Numbered from the stretch's first letter, positions 1-8,747 are shown. The stretch is DNA of 55,380 nucleotides from CAZDVK01 sp964508915 (GCA_964508915.1 CAZDVK010000011.1:1-55380), one strand, 5' to 3'. Numbers and translations: made by a program. Notes: generated by a model not told the origin, from the letters alone.

Positions 1-42
1 CGTACAGTTGGTGCCGGTGTGGTAGCACAAATCGTAAAATAA
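1..42 (+). CDS. tuf: Elongation factor Tu, C-terminal end (partial)
   Basis: The first 42 bases read in frame as RTVGAGVVAQIVK followed by TAA, which is the typical C-terminus of EF-Tu domain 3. EF-Tu delivers aminoacyl-tRNA to the ribosome as a GTP complex. The gene is cut by the window edge. Its place directly before rpsJ is the usual str-to-S10 junction in proteobacteria. Confidence 0.9.
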   Translation, partial: RTVGAGVVAQIVK

Positions 43-53
43 CAAAGGGAGAC

Positions 54-77
54 GGGGTTGTTCTAAAAGACAGCCCC
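54..77 (+). promoter_or_regulatory. Hairpin in the tuf-rpsJ spacer
   Basis: GGGGTTGT (54-61) can pair with ACAGCCCC (70-77) around an 8-base loop, with one G-T pair. There is no immediate run of T; a tract of T occurs only about 20 bases later. It may be a processing site or a weak terminator/attenuator between the tuf transcript and the S10 operon. Only the potential to pair is seen. Confidence 0.35.
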
Positions 78-112
78 AATTATTAGCCGAGTATTTTTTT
101 TGGGTTGGGATT

Positions 113-421
113 ATGGAAAACCAGAGTATCAGAATTAAATTGCAAGCTTACGATCATCGTTTGTTAGACCAATCGGTGAAAGAGATTGTGAATACGGCAA
201 AAAGAACAGGTGCACAAGTGCGTGGACCTATTCCAATGCCAACGCGGATTGAACGATTCACTGTGAACCGGTCACCGCATATTGACAAAAAATCGCGGGA
301 ACAATTCGAAATGCGCACGCACAAACGTGTTGTGGACATTGTGGATTGGTTGCCGCAAACTGTAGACGCCTTGATGAAGTTAGATCTGGCATCAGGCGTA
401 GATGTAGAAATTAAATTATAG
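113..421 (+). CDS. rpsJ: 30S ribosomal protein S10
   Basis: 102 residues, the normal family length. The N-terminus IRIKLQAYDHRLLDQS and the central loop PIPMPTRIERFTVNRSPH are diagnostic for S10, which binds the 30S head and also serves as NusE in antitermination. It is the first gene of the S10 cluster and lies 10 bases before rplC. The ATG at 113 gives exactly the expected N-terminus. Confidence 0.98.
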   Translation: MENQSIRIKLQAYDHRLLDQSVKEIVNTAKRTGAQVRGPIPMPTRIERFTVNRSPHIDKKSREQFEMRTHKRVVDIVDWLPQTVDALMKLDLASGVDVEIKL

Positions 422-431
422 GTATTAGGTC

Positions 432-1073
432 ATGCGCACAGGATTAATTGCAGAAAAAATTGGCATGACTCAGATTTTTACAGAATCTGGGGTTCAGGTG
501 CCAGTTACCGTGTTGAAAGTACCAACTTGCACGGTCATCTCTCAAAGAGTTGAACAAAAAGATGGATACAATGCAGTACAGTTGGGTTGTTTTGAAGTAT
601 CACCCAGCAAGGTAAAGAAACCACAACGGGAATTCTTTGCTAAATTGCAAATGGAGCCACGTAAGGTTTTGAAAGAATTTCGCGTAACAGAAAGCAACTT
701 GCTTACTGTGGGTGATAGTTTGACAGCGTCTCATTTTGCGGAAGGGCAACATGTTGATGTAACCGGAACAAGCATTGGTAAAGGTTTTGCCGGTGGTATG
801 AAACGTTATGGTTTCGGTGGTCTTCGGGCAACGCACGGTGTGTCTGTTTCCCACAGAAGTCATGGTTCTACAGGTAACCGCCAAGATCCAGGTAAAGTTT
901 TCAAAAACAAGAAAATGGCTGGACACATGGGACACCGTCGTGTGACAAAGTTAAACCTATTCGTGCAAGGTATCGATGCAGAACGTGGCCTTATTTACAT
1001 TAAGGGCAGCGTTCCAGGCCCAGAAAAAGGCTTGGTTTATATTCGTGATGCAATTAAGAAACCGGCAGCTTGA
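432..1073 (+). CDS. rplC: 50S ribosomal protein L3
   Basis: 213 residues. The start MRTGLIAEKIGMTQIF and the segment GKGFAGGMKRYGFGG identify L3, an early 50S assembly protein whose long loop reaches the peptidyl-transferase centre. The loop reads GSTGNRQDPGKVFKNKKMAG, and the Gln there matches the residue methylated by PrmB in E. coli. A GTCATG start follows rpsJ closely. Confidence 0.98.
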   Translation: MRTGLIAEKIGMTQIFTESGVQVPVTVLKVPTCTVISQRVEQKDGYNAVQLGCFEVSPSKVKKPQREFFAKLQMEPRKVLKEFRVTESNLLTVGDSLTASHFAEGQHVDVTGTSIGKGFAGGMKRYGFGGLRATHGVSVSHRSHGSTGNRQDPGKVFKNKKMAGHMGHRRVTKLNLFVQGIDAERGLIYIKGSVPGPEKGLVYIRDAIKKPAA

Positions 1074-1087
1074 AGGCGAGAATAATC

Positions 1088-1708
1088 ATGAAGTTAAGTA
1101 TTTTAGATCAAAAAAATAAGCCATCAGGCGAATTGGAATTAGATGATACCGTTTTCGGTGTTGAGCCAAGGTCTGATATTTTGGCGCGTGTTGTGACGTG
1201 GCAGTTGGCCCGCCGTCAAGCGGGTACTCACCAAGTGAAAGAACGCGGTGATGTTAGGGGTTCAACGCGTAAGATTTATCGTCAAAAAGGAACAGGTAGC
1301 GCCCGTCACGGTGCACGTAAAGGTGCACAATTCCGTGGTGGTGGTATTATCTTTGGTCCGGTAACACGCGACCATAGCCATGACTTGCCTAAAAAAATTC
1401 GCCAGCTTGGTTTAAGAATGGCTATTGCTGCTAAAATTCAAGAAGGTAATTTGCTGGTAGTTAATGATTTGTTTTTGGAAAACCCCAGAACTAAATTAGC
1501 TCAGGCTCGTTTTTCACACTTGAAAGAATCAACGGCTCTTTTAATTGATGATGTAAATGTAGATTTAAACATGCGTCAAGCTGTTGCAAATTTGAGGGAA
1601 TTTGATATTCTTCCTCAGATTGGTGCAAATGTTTATGACATTTTGAAAAAAGATAAGCTAATAGTAACGGCGAATGCCCTCAAATCCTTAGAGGCCAGAT
1701 TGAAATGA
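1088..1708 (+). CDS. rplD: 50S ribosomal protein L4
   Basis: 206 residues from the ATG at 1088 (MKLSILDQ). An in-frame TTG at 1070 overlaps the rplC stop but would add a tail absent from the family, and AAGGCGAG at 1073-1080 is well placed to serve the ATG. The loop GSTRKIYRQKGTGSARHGAR is typical of the L4 extension lining the exit tunnel. E. coli L4 also autoregulates the S10 operon; no equivalent leader could be confirmed here. Confidence 0.96.
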   Translation: MKLSILDQKNKPSGELELDDTVFGVEPRSDILARVVTWQLARRQAGTHQVKERGDVRGSTRKIYRQKGTGSARHGARKGAQFRGGGIIFGPVTRDHSHDLPKKIRQLGLRMAIAAKIQEGNLLVVNDLFLENPRTKLAQARFSHLKESTALLIDDVNVDLNMRQAVANLREFDILPQIGANVYDILKKDKLIVTANALKSLEARLK

Positions 1709-2010
1709 GTAGTGTAAAACAACATTTAAGAGATTACGATGTAGTGGTCCGCCCTATTTTGACTGAAAAGTCAAATATGCAGACGGAAAGTGCACAGTAT
1801 TTTTTCCAAGTATCTTTGGATTCTACAAAACCGGAAATTAAGGCAGCTATTGAGCGTTTATTTAACGTGAAAGTAAAGTCAGTGAACACCTTAATTCGCA
1901 AAGGGAAAACAAAACGTTTTCGTGGCCGTTTGGGGATTCAAAAAGATATGAAGAAGGCTATGGTTTTATTACAGCCAGGCCAACGAATTGACTTGAGTAG
2001 TGGGGTATAG
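1705..2010 (+). CDS. rplW: 50S ribosomal protein L23
   Basis: 101 residues; the ATG overlaps the rplD stop as ATGA, so translation is probably coupled. DVVVRPILTEKS near the N-terminus and VKSVNTLIRKGKTKR are family signatures. L23 sits at the tunnel exit and docks trigger factor and SRP. Confidence 0.97.
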   Translation: MSSVKQHLRDYDVVVRPILTEKSNMQTESAQYFFQVSLDSTKPEIKAAIERLFNVKVKSVNTLIRKGKTKRFRGRLGIQKDMKKAMVLLQPGQRIDLSSGV

Positions 2011-2012
2011 CA

Positions 2013-2837
2013 ATGGCCTTAAAACAGTATAAAGCAACGACAGCTGGGCAACGTCAGCTTATTGATATTGACCGTTCGTCATTATGGAAGGGCTCTCCTT
2101 ACAAAAAGTTAACGGTGGGTATCCATGAAAAAAGTGGTCACAATAACACAGGTCGCGTTACATCGTGGTGCCGTGGCGGTGGTCATAAGCGTCGTTATCG
2201 TTTAGTCGACTTTCGTCGCCAGAAATATGATGTGGCCGGAATTGTTGAACGTATTGAGTATGATCCCAATCGTACAGCTTTTATTGCCTTAATTAAATAT
2301 GATGACGCTGACATGGCCTACATCTTAGCACCTCAGAAACTTCAGGTGGGTGATAAGGTTATTGCTGGTGAAAAAGCAGATATTAAACCGGGTAACGCAA
2401 TGTTGTTGAAAAATATTCCAGTTGGGACTATTATTCACAATGTCGAACTTAAAGTAGGTAAAGGCGGTCAGTTAGCTCGGTCTGCTGGAACCTATGCTCA
2501 GATTGCGGGACGTGACTCAGGATATGTTATTGTAAAGCTTTCATCCGGTGAGGTTCGCCTTGTGAAGGGTGAATGTTCAGCAACTATTGGTTCTGTGTCC
2601 AACTCTGACCATCAAAACCGTTCCTATGGAAAAGCGGGACGTATGCGTTGGTTAGGCCGCAGGCCATCTGTTCGTGGTGTGGCGATGAACCCAGTTGATC
2701 ACCCACACGGTGGTGGTGAAGGTAAAACATCTGGTGGTCGTCACCCGGTGACCCCATGGGGTATTTCCACAAAAGGTAAGAAGACCCGTAAGAATAAGCG
2801 GACTTCTTCCATGATTATTAGAAGACGTAGTAAGTAA
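2013..2837 (+). CDS. rplB: 50S ribosomal protein L2
   Basis: 274 residues, full length. The C-terminal motif GVAMNPVDHPHGGGEGK (about residue 223 on) contains the conserved His close to the peptidyl-transferase centre. The start lies two bases after the rplW stop. The basic C-terminus (KTRKNKRTSSMIIRRRSK) contacts 23S rRNA. Confidence 0.98.
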   Translation: MALKQYKATTAGQRQLIDIDRSSLWKGSPYKKLTVGIHEKSGHNNTGRVTSWCRGGGHKRRYRLVDFRRQKYDVAGIVERIEYDPNRTAFIALIKYDDADMAYILAPQKLQVGDKVIAGEKADIKPGNAMLLKNIPVGTIIHNVELKVGKGGQLARSAGTYAQIAGRDSGYVIVKLSSGEVRLVKGECSATIGSVSNSDHQNRSYGKAGRMRWLGRRPSVRGVAMNPVDHPHGGGEGKTSGGRHPVTPWGISTKGKKTRKNKRTSSMIIRRRSK

Positions 2838-2849
2838 CGGAGAATTAAA

Positions 2850-3125
2850 GTGCCAAGATCCGTCTGGAAAGGTCCATTTTTTGACAAGTACCTGCTAAAG
2901 AAAGCAGAAACTGTACTTGCATCTGGTCGTAAAGAAGTTATTAAAACGTGGTCACGCCGATCCACCATCATTCCTCAGTTTGTTGGTGTTACGTTTGGTG
3001 TTCACAATGGTCATAAATTTGTTCCTGTTTTAGTGAACGAAAATATGGTAGGTCATAAGTTTGGCGAATTTGCGCCTACGCGGACTTACTATGGCCATGG
3101 TGCTGACAAGAAATCGAAACGATAG
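2850..3125 (+). CDS. rpsS: 30S ribosomal protein S19
   Basis: 91 residues beginning at GTG 2850, preceded by GGAG at 2839-2842. PRSVWKGPFFD and FAPTRTYYGHGADKK are diagnostic. S19 forms a complex with S13 in the 30S head near the A site. The GTG start is chosen because the mature S19 N-terminus begins right there. Confidence 0.97.
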   Translation: MPRSVWKGPFFDKYLLKKAETVLASGRKEVIKTWSRRSTIIPQFVGVTFGVHNGHKFVPVLVNENMVGHKFGEFAPTRTYYGHGADKKSKR

Positions 3126-3133
3126 AGGGTGTC

Positions 3134-3478
3134 ATGACCATTATAGCTAATGTAAAACTTAGAATGATTCGTGTTAGCCCACGCAAATTGAATTTGGTGG
3201 CGTCTAAAATTCGCGGCATGGCAGTTGATAAAGCTTTGACTTTTTTGACCTTTTCGCAAAAACGTGTGTCAGATGATGTTAAAAAAGCCGTTATGTCTGC
3301 TGTTGCCAATGCTGAGCATAATCACGGAATGGATATAGATCGTTTGTATATTCATGAGGCTTATGTGGGACAAGGAATTCGTCTTAAACGCTTTAGCCCG
3401 CGCGCTAAAGGTCGTGGAAATTCGATTCAAAAACCATTTAGTCACCTAAATATAAAAGTTGCAGAGAAAGAGGTATAA
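3134..3478 (+). CDS. rplV: 50S ribosomal protein L22
   Basis: 114 residues. VRMIRVSPRK-like start (LRMIRVSPRKLNLVASKIRG) and the C-terminal hairpin RLKRFSPRAKGRGNSIQKP mark L22, whose hairpin lines the exit tunnel and forms part of the macrolide site. It is eight bases after rpsS. Confidence 0.97.
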   Translation: MTIIANVKLRMIRVSPRKLNLVASKIRGMAVDKALTFLTFSQKRVSDDVKKAVMSAVANAEHNHGMDIDRLYIHEAYVGQGIRLKRFSPRAKGRGNSIQKPFSHLNIKVAEKEV

Positions 3479-3483
3479 ACGTT

Positions 3484-4161
3484 ATGGGTCAAAAAGTTAA
3501 CCCCATCGCCTTACGTTTAGGTATCAATAAAACTTGGGATTCCAGGTGGATTTCCAAAAAAGATTATGCAGATTTGTTGCATCAAGACTTGGCTATTCGT
3601 AAGTATGTTCATTCAACGTTAGCTCAAGCTGGTATTTCAAAAGTTGTGATTGAACGTCCTGCAAAAAAGGCACGTGTTAATATTTATACAGCACGTCCGG
3701 GTGTGTTAATTGGTAAAAAAGGTGCGGATATCGAAAAGCTAAAGAAAAAACTTTCTGATATGACGAAAGTGGAAGTGGCTATTAACATTATTGAAATTCG
3801 TAAACCTGAACTAGATGCAAAATTAATTGCAGATGGTATGGCGCAGCAAATTGAAAGACGTGTTTCGTTCCGCCGTGCTATGAAGCGTGGTATGCAGTCA
3901 TGTATGCGTTTGGGTGCTTTGGGTATTCGTGTTAACTGTTCTGGCCGTTTGGGTGGTGCTGAAATTGCCCGTATGGAATGGTACCGCGAAGGTCGTGTTC
4001 CGTTGCATACACTGCGTTCAGACATTGATTATGCGGTTTCTACGGCTTTTACCACCTATGGTGCTATTGGTTTGAAAGTGTGGGTATACAAGGGAGAGAT
4101 CAAAGATCACGACCCGATGGCCCAAGATAAAAAAACGAATGAATATGTAGTAAATCGCTAG
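3484..4161 (+). CDS. rpsC: 30S ribosomal protein S3
   Basis: 225 residues. MGQKVNPIALRLG opens the protein and a type-2 KH domain follows, with its GxxG loop in RPGVLIGKKGADIEKL. S3 forms part of the mRNA entry channel. The C-terminal domain includes GRLGGAEIAR. It lies five bases after rplV, in the standard S10-operon order. Confidence 0.98.
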   Translation: MGQKVNPIALRLGINKTWDSRWISKKDYADLLHQDLAIRKYVHSTLAQAGISKVVIERPAKKARVNIYTARPGVLIGKKGADIEKLKKKLSDMTKVEVAINIIEIRKPELDAKLIADGMAQQIERRVSFRRAMKRGMQSCMRLGALGIRVNCSGRLGGAEIARMEWYREGRVPLHTLRSDIDYAVSTAFTTYGAIGLKVWVYKGEIKDHDPMAQDKKTNEYVVNR

Positions 4162-4177
4162 ATTTTTTGAGGCTATT

Positions 4178-4588
4178 ATGTTATCACCTAAAAGAACAAA
4201 ATATAGAAAGGCGTTTAAGGGGAAGATCCATGGCGACGCGAAGGCTGGCACAGAAGTTAGCTTTGGTAGTTATGGTTTGAAAGCCTTGGAGCCCACGCGT
4301 ATGACCTCTCGTCAGATCGAGGCGGCTCGTCGTGCTATTACCCGTCACATTCGTCGTGTGGGTCGTGTATGGATTCGTGTTTTCCCAGATGTTCCTGTTT
4401 CAAGGAAGCCGGCAGAAGTCCGTATGGGAAGCGGGAAGGGGTCTCCTGAGTTCTGGATTTGCCGTGTGAAGCCAGGCCGTGTTTTATTTGAATTGGATGG
4501 TGTTGCGCCTGAGATTGCTGAAAAAGCATTTCAATTAGCTTCGGCTAAATTGCCAATTCAGACAAAATTTATTAAACGTCTTGTGTAG
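4178..4588 (+). CDS. rplP: 50S ribosomal protein L16
   Basis: 136 residues. MLSPKRTKYRKAFKGK and VFPDVPVSRKPAEVRMGSGK are diagnostic; L16 helps place A-site tRNA. GAGG at 4167-4170 precedes the ATG. The Arg in VSRKPAEVRMG aligns with the residue hydroxylated by YcfD in E. coli; whether that happens here is unknown. Confidence 0.97.
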   Translation: MLSPKRTKYRKAFKGKIHGDAKAGTEVSFGSYGLKALEPTRMTSRQIEAARRAITRHIRRVGRVWIRVFPDVPVSRKPAEVRMGSGKGSPEFWICRVKPGRVLFELDGVAPEIAEKAFQLASAKLPIQTKFIKRLV

Positions 4589-4606
4589 AACCAAGAGGGG
4601 ACGATC

Positions 4607-4792
4607 GTGAAATTTGCGGAAATGACAACAAAAACAACCTCTGAGTTGTATGATTTGCTTGGGAACTTAAAGAAGGAAATGCTTAATTTGCGTATTCAGC
4701 AAAAAGTTCACCAAACACAAAATGTAAAGCGTACGCGTGAGTGCCGTAAAGATGTGGCACGTGTGAAAACGCGTTTAAGTCAATTAAGTTAG
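4607..4792 (+). CDS. rpmC: 50S ribosomal protein L29
   Basis: 61 residues from GTG 4607, after the purine-rich GAGGGGACG at 4593-4601. An ATG five codons later (4622) is an alternative, but GTG gives the usual KFAEMTTKTTSEL start. Two long helices form the protein, which sits beside L23 at the tunnel exit. Confidence 0.93.
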   Translation: MKFAEMTTKTTSELYDLLGNLKKEMLNLRIQQKVHQTQNVKRTRECRKDVARVKTRLSQLS

Positions 4793-4810
4793 TAAGATAG
4801 GGGACCATCC

Positions 4811-5050
4811 ATGCCACGCCGAATATTACAGGGTGTTGTTGTTAGTGATAAAGCCGAAAAAACAGTGATTGTACGTGTTGAAAAGAATGTGATGCATCCT
4901 GTTTACAAAAAATATATTAAGCGCCATTGTAAATACGCAGCGCACGATCCAAATAATGCTTATAAAACCGGTGAAGCCGTTAGCATTATTGAATCACGTC
5001 CTATTTCAAAAACAAAGAAATGGGTTGTGCAAGAGAAGTCTGCTCAATAA
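4811..5050 (+). CDS. rpsQ: 30S ribosomal protein S17
   Basis: 79 residues. MPRRILQGVVVSDKAEKTV and HPVYKKYIKRHCKYAAHDP are the OB-fold signatures of S17, a primary 16S rRNA binder in the 30S body. It follows rpmC after 18 bases with GGGGACC upstream of the ATG. Confidence 0.97.
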   Translation: MPRRILQGVVVSDKAEKTVIVRVEKNVMHPVYKKYIKRHCKYAAHDPNNAYKTGEAVSIIESRPISKTKKWVVQEKSAQ

Positions 5051-5066
5051 GTTGTGAGAGAAGAAA

Positions 5067-5435
5067 ATGATACAAACAGAATCAAGGTTAGATGTAGCTG
5101 ACAACTCGGGTGCCAAAGAGGTTTTGTGCATTAAGGTTCTTGGTGGTTCCAAAAGAAGATACGCTTCGGTAGGCGACGTGATTGTTGTTTCCATTAAGGA
5201 TGCAATGCCACGTGGTAAGGTTAAAAAAGGTGACGTACACCGTGCGGTGATTGTTCGAACAAAACAATCTATTAAACGGGCTGATGGGTCGCTAATTTCT
5301 TTTGATCAGAATGCAGCCGTGTTGATTAACAAACAAGGTGAACCGATCGGAAGCCGTATTTTTGGCCCTGTGACACGTGAATTGCGGTCAGCAGGATATA
5401 TGAAAATTATTTCTTTAGCACCTGAGGTGTTGTAA
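5067..5435 (+). CDS. rplN: 50S ribosomal protein L14
   Basis: 122 residues. MIQTESRLDVADNSGAKEV and the end AGYMKIISLAPEVL are invariant-type L14 sequence. L14 forms intersubunit bridges and is the docking site of the silencing factor RsfS. Its TAA stop overlaps the rplX ATG as TAATG. Confidence 0.98.
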   Translation: MIQTESRLDVADNSGAKEVLCIKVLGGSKRRYASVGDVIVVSIKDAMPRGKVKKGDVHRAVIVRTKQSIKRADGSLISFDQNAAVLINKQGEPIGSRIFGPVTRELRSAGYMKIISLAPEVL

Positions 5436-5752
5436 TGACGCAGTTAAGATATAAAGTAAAACGTGGTGATTTTGTTGAAGTAACCACTGGAAAAAACAAA
5501 GGGAAGCGTGGAAAAGTTTTGAAGGTTTTCTTGGAAGATCAAAAAGCTTTGGTAGAGGGTGTTAATGTGGTTATGCGTAATGCAAAGCCAAGCGCAACCA
5601 ACCCGAATGGTCCTTTTGAAAAGACGTTACCTATTCATATTTCTAATATCGCTGTCGTAGATCCATCTTCAGATAAACCTGCCAAAGTTGGCTACCGTTT
5701 TAACGGAGATGTGAAGGAACGCGTCTTTAAGAAGTCTGGAAACCTCGTATAA
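5435..5752 (+). CDS. rplX: 50S ribosomal protein L24
   Basis: 105 residues with an N-terminal KOW motif (VKRGDFVEVTTGKNKGKRGK). L24 starts 50S assembly. It shares one base with the rplN stop codon, so translation is likely coupled. Confidence 0.97.
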   Translation: MTQLRYKVKRGDFVEVTTGKNKGKRGKVLKVFLEDQKALVEGVNVVMRNAKPSATNPNGPFEKTLPIHISNIAVVDPSSDKPAKVGYRFNGDVKERVFKKSGNLV

Positions 5753-5773
5753 AAGTTTATTGGATTAAAGAAA

Positions 5774-6313
5774 ATGTCATATTTCAAAGAACAGTTTGAA
5801 AAGCATATTAAAAAAGATCTTCAGAAGGAACTAGGTGTTGTAAACGCTTATGCTGTTCCGAAAATTACGAAGATTGTTATTAATATGAGTGTTGGTGAAG
5901 CCGCACAAGATAGCAAAAAAATACAGTTTGCTGTAGATGACTTAACTGCCATTGCAGGTCAAAAACCTGTTGTGACAAAAGCTAAGAAGTCTATTGCAGC
6001 ATTCAAGTTACGTGAAGGCATGAATATTGGTGCCAAGGTAACATTGCGACGTGATCGCATGTACGAATTTCTAGATCGTCTTATCAATATTGCTTTGCCA
6101 CGTGTACGAGATTTCCGTGGTCTGAGTCATAAAAGTTTTGATGGTCGTGGAAATTATTCATTGGGGATTAAAGAACAAATCATTTTCCCTGAAATTAACT
6201 ATGATAAGGTTGACAAAATTCGCGGTATGGACATCACCATTTGCACAAATGCTAATGATGATGCAAGCGCCATGAAACTTTTGACAGCTTTTAACTTCCC
6301 GTTTGCTAAGTAA
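5774..6313 (+). CDS. rplE: 50S ribosomal protein L5
   Basis: 179 residues. VPKITKIVINMSVGEA near the N-terminus and RDFRGLSHKSFDGRGNYSLG are diagnostic. L5 binds 5S rRNA and bridges to the 30S head. The ATG at 5774 follows AAAGAAA, a weak ribosome-binding site. Confidence 0.98.
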   Translation: MSYFKEQFEKHIKKDLQKELGVVNAYAVPKITKIVINMSVGEAAQDSKKIQFAVDDLTAIAGQKPVVTKAKKSIAAFKLREGMNIGAKVTLRRDRMYEFLDRLINIALPRVRDFRGLSHKSFDGRGNYSLGIKEQIIFPEINYDKVDKIRGMDITICTNANDDASAMKLLTAFNFPFAK

Positions 6314-6324
6314 AGAGACAAAGG

Positions 6325-6630
6325 ATGGCCAAAAAAAGTTCGATTGAAAAAAATAATACACGACGCAAATTAGTTGCCTCTAAAGCAACAACACGCGCGT
6401 CTGTGAAAGAGATCTTGAAAAACAGAGAACTTCCTTTCGAGGAACGCCTGGTGTTGATGCATAAACTTGCTGAAATGCCAAGATCTTCATCAGCGACCCG
6501 AATTCGGAATCGCTGTGAGGTATCTGGCCGTCCTCGTGGATTTTATCGAAAATTCAAAATGTCACGTATTGCCCTTCGTGAGCTTGGCTCACTTGGGATG
6601 ATCCCCGGCGTGACGAAAGCAAGTTGGTAG
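6325..6630 (+). CDS. rpsN: 30S ribosomal protein S14, zinc-free type
   Basis: 101 residues, the long form. The C-terminal half RNRCEVSGRPRGFYRKFKMS has only one Cys, so this is the C-minus paralogue that does not bind zinc. That is the usual form in Alphaproteobacteria. It lies in the 30S head. Confidence 0.97.
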   Translation: MAKKSSIEKNNTRRKLVASKATTRASVKEILKNRELPFEERLVLMHKLAEMPRSSSATRIRNRCEVSGRPRGFYRKFKMSRIALRELGSLGMIPGVTKASW

Positions 6631-6637
6631 GTAGATT

Positions 6638-7036
6638 ATGACAATATTAGATCCTGTTGGTGACATGTTGACGCGTATTCGTAATGCGCAGCGTGTTTTT
6701 AAGAAAACTGTTTCTATTCCGCACTCAAAGCAGAAAGAAAGTATTTTGAATGTACTAGCCGACGAAGGTTATATTCGTACGCATCGTACAGAAAAAGATG
6801 AAAACGGTCATTTGGTTTTGGTTGCTGAATTAAAATACAGCGACAATGCGCCTGTTATTCGCAAGATTGACCGTGTTTCAAAGCCAGGTCGTCGCGTCTA
6901 TTCAAAAATTAAAGATTTACCTTTGGTTTTCAATGGTTTAGGAATCAACATTTTGTCTACCCCAAAAGGGATTATGTCTGACGTTAAAGCACGTCGGGAA
7001 TCCGTGGGTGGCGAAGTTATTTGTACAGTGTTTTAG
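6638..7036 (+). CDS. rpsH: 30S ribosomal protein S8
   Basis: 132 residues. DPVGDMLTRIRNAQR opens the protein and the end ILSTPKGIMSDVKARRESVG matches S8, a primary binder of the 16S central domain. In E. coli S8 represses the spc operon; the target site was not identified here. Confidence 0.98.
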   Translation: MTILDPVGDMLTRIRNAQRVFKKTVSIPHSKQKESILNVLADEGYIRTHRTEKDENGHLVLVAELKYSDNAPVIRKIDRVSKPGRRVYSKIKDLPLVFNGLGINILSTPKGIMSDVKARRESVGGEVICTVF

Positions 7037-7046
7037 GGTGTGAACG

Positions 7047-7580
7047 ATGTCAAGAGTTGGTAAACATGAGGTCTTAGTCCCAGCAGCTGTAGCGCTGACT
7101 GTGAGTGACCGAGTTCTTTCTTTCAAAGGAAAATTAGGGGCAGAAACTTATGAAGTTCCCGAAGAAGTAAAGCTTGAAAGAACAAATACAGGAATTAAAT
7201 TCACACCTGTGAATGAATCAAAACAAGCTCGCATGCTATGGGGTACGACGCAACGAAATGTGTCGAATATTGTGAAGGGTTTAGAAAACGGATTTACAGT
7301 CAATATCGATTTGGTCGGTGTTGGGTATAGGGCCGCTGTTGCTGGAAGCAAGTTGACAATGCAACTTGGTTTTAGTCATGACGTTGTTTTTGACATTCCA
7401 ACCGGTATTGTTATTAAGTGTGAGAAGCCTACATCTATTGCGATAACAGGCCCGTCTAAACAGCAAGTTGGACAAATTGCGTCACAACTACGTAAGTTTA
7501 GAAAACCTGAACCTTATAAAGGAAAAGGGGTTATTCGCGAAGGCGAATTTGTGGTTCGTAAGGAAGGAAAGAAGAAATAA
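7047..7580 (+). CDS. rplF: 50S ribosomal protein L6
   Basis: 177 residues containing the two tandem L6 repeats. The C-terminal signature PEPYKGKGVIREGE is complete. L6 lies near the sarcin-ricin loop and contributes to the elongation-factor site. Confidence 0.98.
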   Translation: MSRVGKHEVLVPAAVALTVSDRVLSFKGKLGAETYEVPEEVKLERTNTGIKFTPVNESKQARMLWGTTQRNVSNIVKGLENGFTVNIDLVGVGYRAAVAGSKLTMQLGFSHDVVFDIPTGIVIKCEKPTSIAITGPSKQQVGQIASQLRKFRKPEPYKGKGVIREGEFVVRKEGKKK

Positions 7581-7581
7581 A

Positions 7582-7941
7582 ATGCGTAGCTCATCTGAAC
7601 TTCGTGAGGTTCGAAAATCTCGCCAAAGATACAAAATGCGTAAGCTTTCTCCTGGTAAGCTGCGCCTTAGTATTCATCGTAGCAATAGGCATATGTATGC
7701 ACAGATCATCGATGATGTTAAGGCTATAACTCTTGTTTCTGCATCAACAATGTGTACAGAAGCAAAAGATTTAACCAATGGTGGCAATAAGAAAGCATCC
7801 GAATTTGTTGGAAAGCTTATTGCAAAGCGTGCTATAGAAAAAGGAATCAAAGAGGTCGTTTTTGATCGTTCTGGTTTCTTATACCATGGTCGTGTAAAAA
7901 CATTAGCTGACAGCGCTCGTGAAGCTGGTTTGAAATTTTAG
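7582..7941 (+). CDS. rplR: 50S ribosomal protein L18
   Basis: 119 residues from ATG 7582 (MRSSSELREVRKSRQ), one base after the rplF stop and with GGAAAG at 7564-7569 upstream. A longer open frame starts at 7468 inside rplF, but its first 38 residues are rplF read out of frame. FDRSGFLYHGRVKTLADSAR is the L18 C-terminal signature; L18 brings 5S rRNA into the 50S. Confidence 0.97.
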   Translation: MRSSSELREVRKSRQRYKMRKLSPGKLRLSIHRSNRHMYAQIIDDVKAITLVSASTMCTEAKDLTNGGNKKASEFVGKLIAKRAIEKGIKEVVFDRSGFLYHGRVKTLADSAREAGLKF

Positions 7942-7952
7942 GAAGTTGAATC

Positions 7953-8507
7953 ATGGCAAGACAAGCACAAAATGAATCCAAAGAAGAACAATTTATTGAA
8001 AAGTTGGTTAGCGTTCGCCGTGTAACAAAGGTTGTAAAAGGTGGTAAGACACTTCGTTTTTCAGCACTTGTTATTGTGGGTGACGGAAAAGGTAAGGTTG
8101 GTTACGCCACAGGCAAAGCCCGTGAAGTACCAGAAGCCGTTAAAAAAGCTGTGGACAAAGCAAAACGTTCTATGATCAAGGTTCCCTTGCGGGAAGGTCG
8201 TACGTTGTTCCATGATGTCAGTGCACGTATTGGCGCTGGTCATGTGTTTTTAAGAAGTGCCCCAGCTGGTACAGGCGTGATTGCGGGTGGTGCAATGCGT
8301 TCTTTGTTTGAAGCATTGGGAATTCACGATGTTGTCAGTAAATCTGTTGGGACATCTAATTACCATAATACAGTGCGTGCAACGTTTGAGGCTTTGAAAA
8401 ATATTTCTTCGCCTCGTCAGGTAGCCGCGAAGCTTGGTAAAAAAGTAAGCGATCTGAATGCGCGTCGTGGCCCCTCTGACAAAAACCGTTTAGAAGATAA
8501 CGCGTAA
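7953..8507 (+). CDS. rpsE: 30S ribosomal protein S5
   Basis: 184 residues with the dsRNA-binding-like N-terminal domain (FIEKLVSVRRVTKVVKGGK) and the C-terminal domain starting near GVIAGGAMRSLFEALGI. S5 sits at the mRNA entry channel and affects decoding fidelity. Confidence 0.98.
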   Translation: MARQAQNESKEEQFIEKLVSVRRVTKVVKGGKTLRFSALVIVGDGKGKVGYATGKAREVPEAVKKAVDKAKRSMIKVPLREGRTLFHDVSARIGAGHVFLRSAPAGTGVIAGGAMRSLFEALGIHDVVSKSVGTSNYHNTVRATFEALKNISSPRQVAAKLGKKVSDLNARRGPSDKNRLEDNA

Positions 8508-8519
8508 GAGGTAGATATC

Positions 8520-8735
8520 ATGACAACAGTAGAAAAAAAGAAAGCAGCAAAAAAAGTTGAAACAATAAAAGTTCAACAATTTGCAAGTCCAATTCGTCGT
8601 AATGCTATTCAGCGCGAATATCTCAAGTCACTCGGGCTTGGTAAGCTTAATGCGGTTCGTGAGATTATTAATAATGGGTCAACACAAGGTTTATTAACCA
8701 AGTTGAAGCATATGGTTCGTGTAATTGAAAAATAA
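8520..8735 (+). CDS. rpmD: 50S ribosomal protein L30
   Basis: 71 residues, a little longer than the usual ~60 because of a lysine-rich N-terminal tail (TTVEKKKAAKKVETIK). The core SPIRRNAIQREYLKSLGLGK is typical. The ATG is preceded by GAGGTAG (8508-8514), which supports the longer start. Confidence 0.95.
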   Translation: MTTVEKKKAAKKVETIKVQQFASPIRRNAIQREYLKSLGLGKLNAVREIINNGSTQGLLTKLKHMVRVIEK

Positions 8736-8747
8736 TTAGGTGTACAG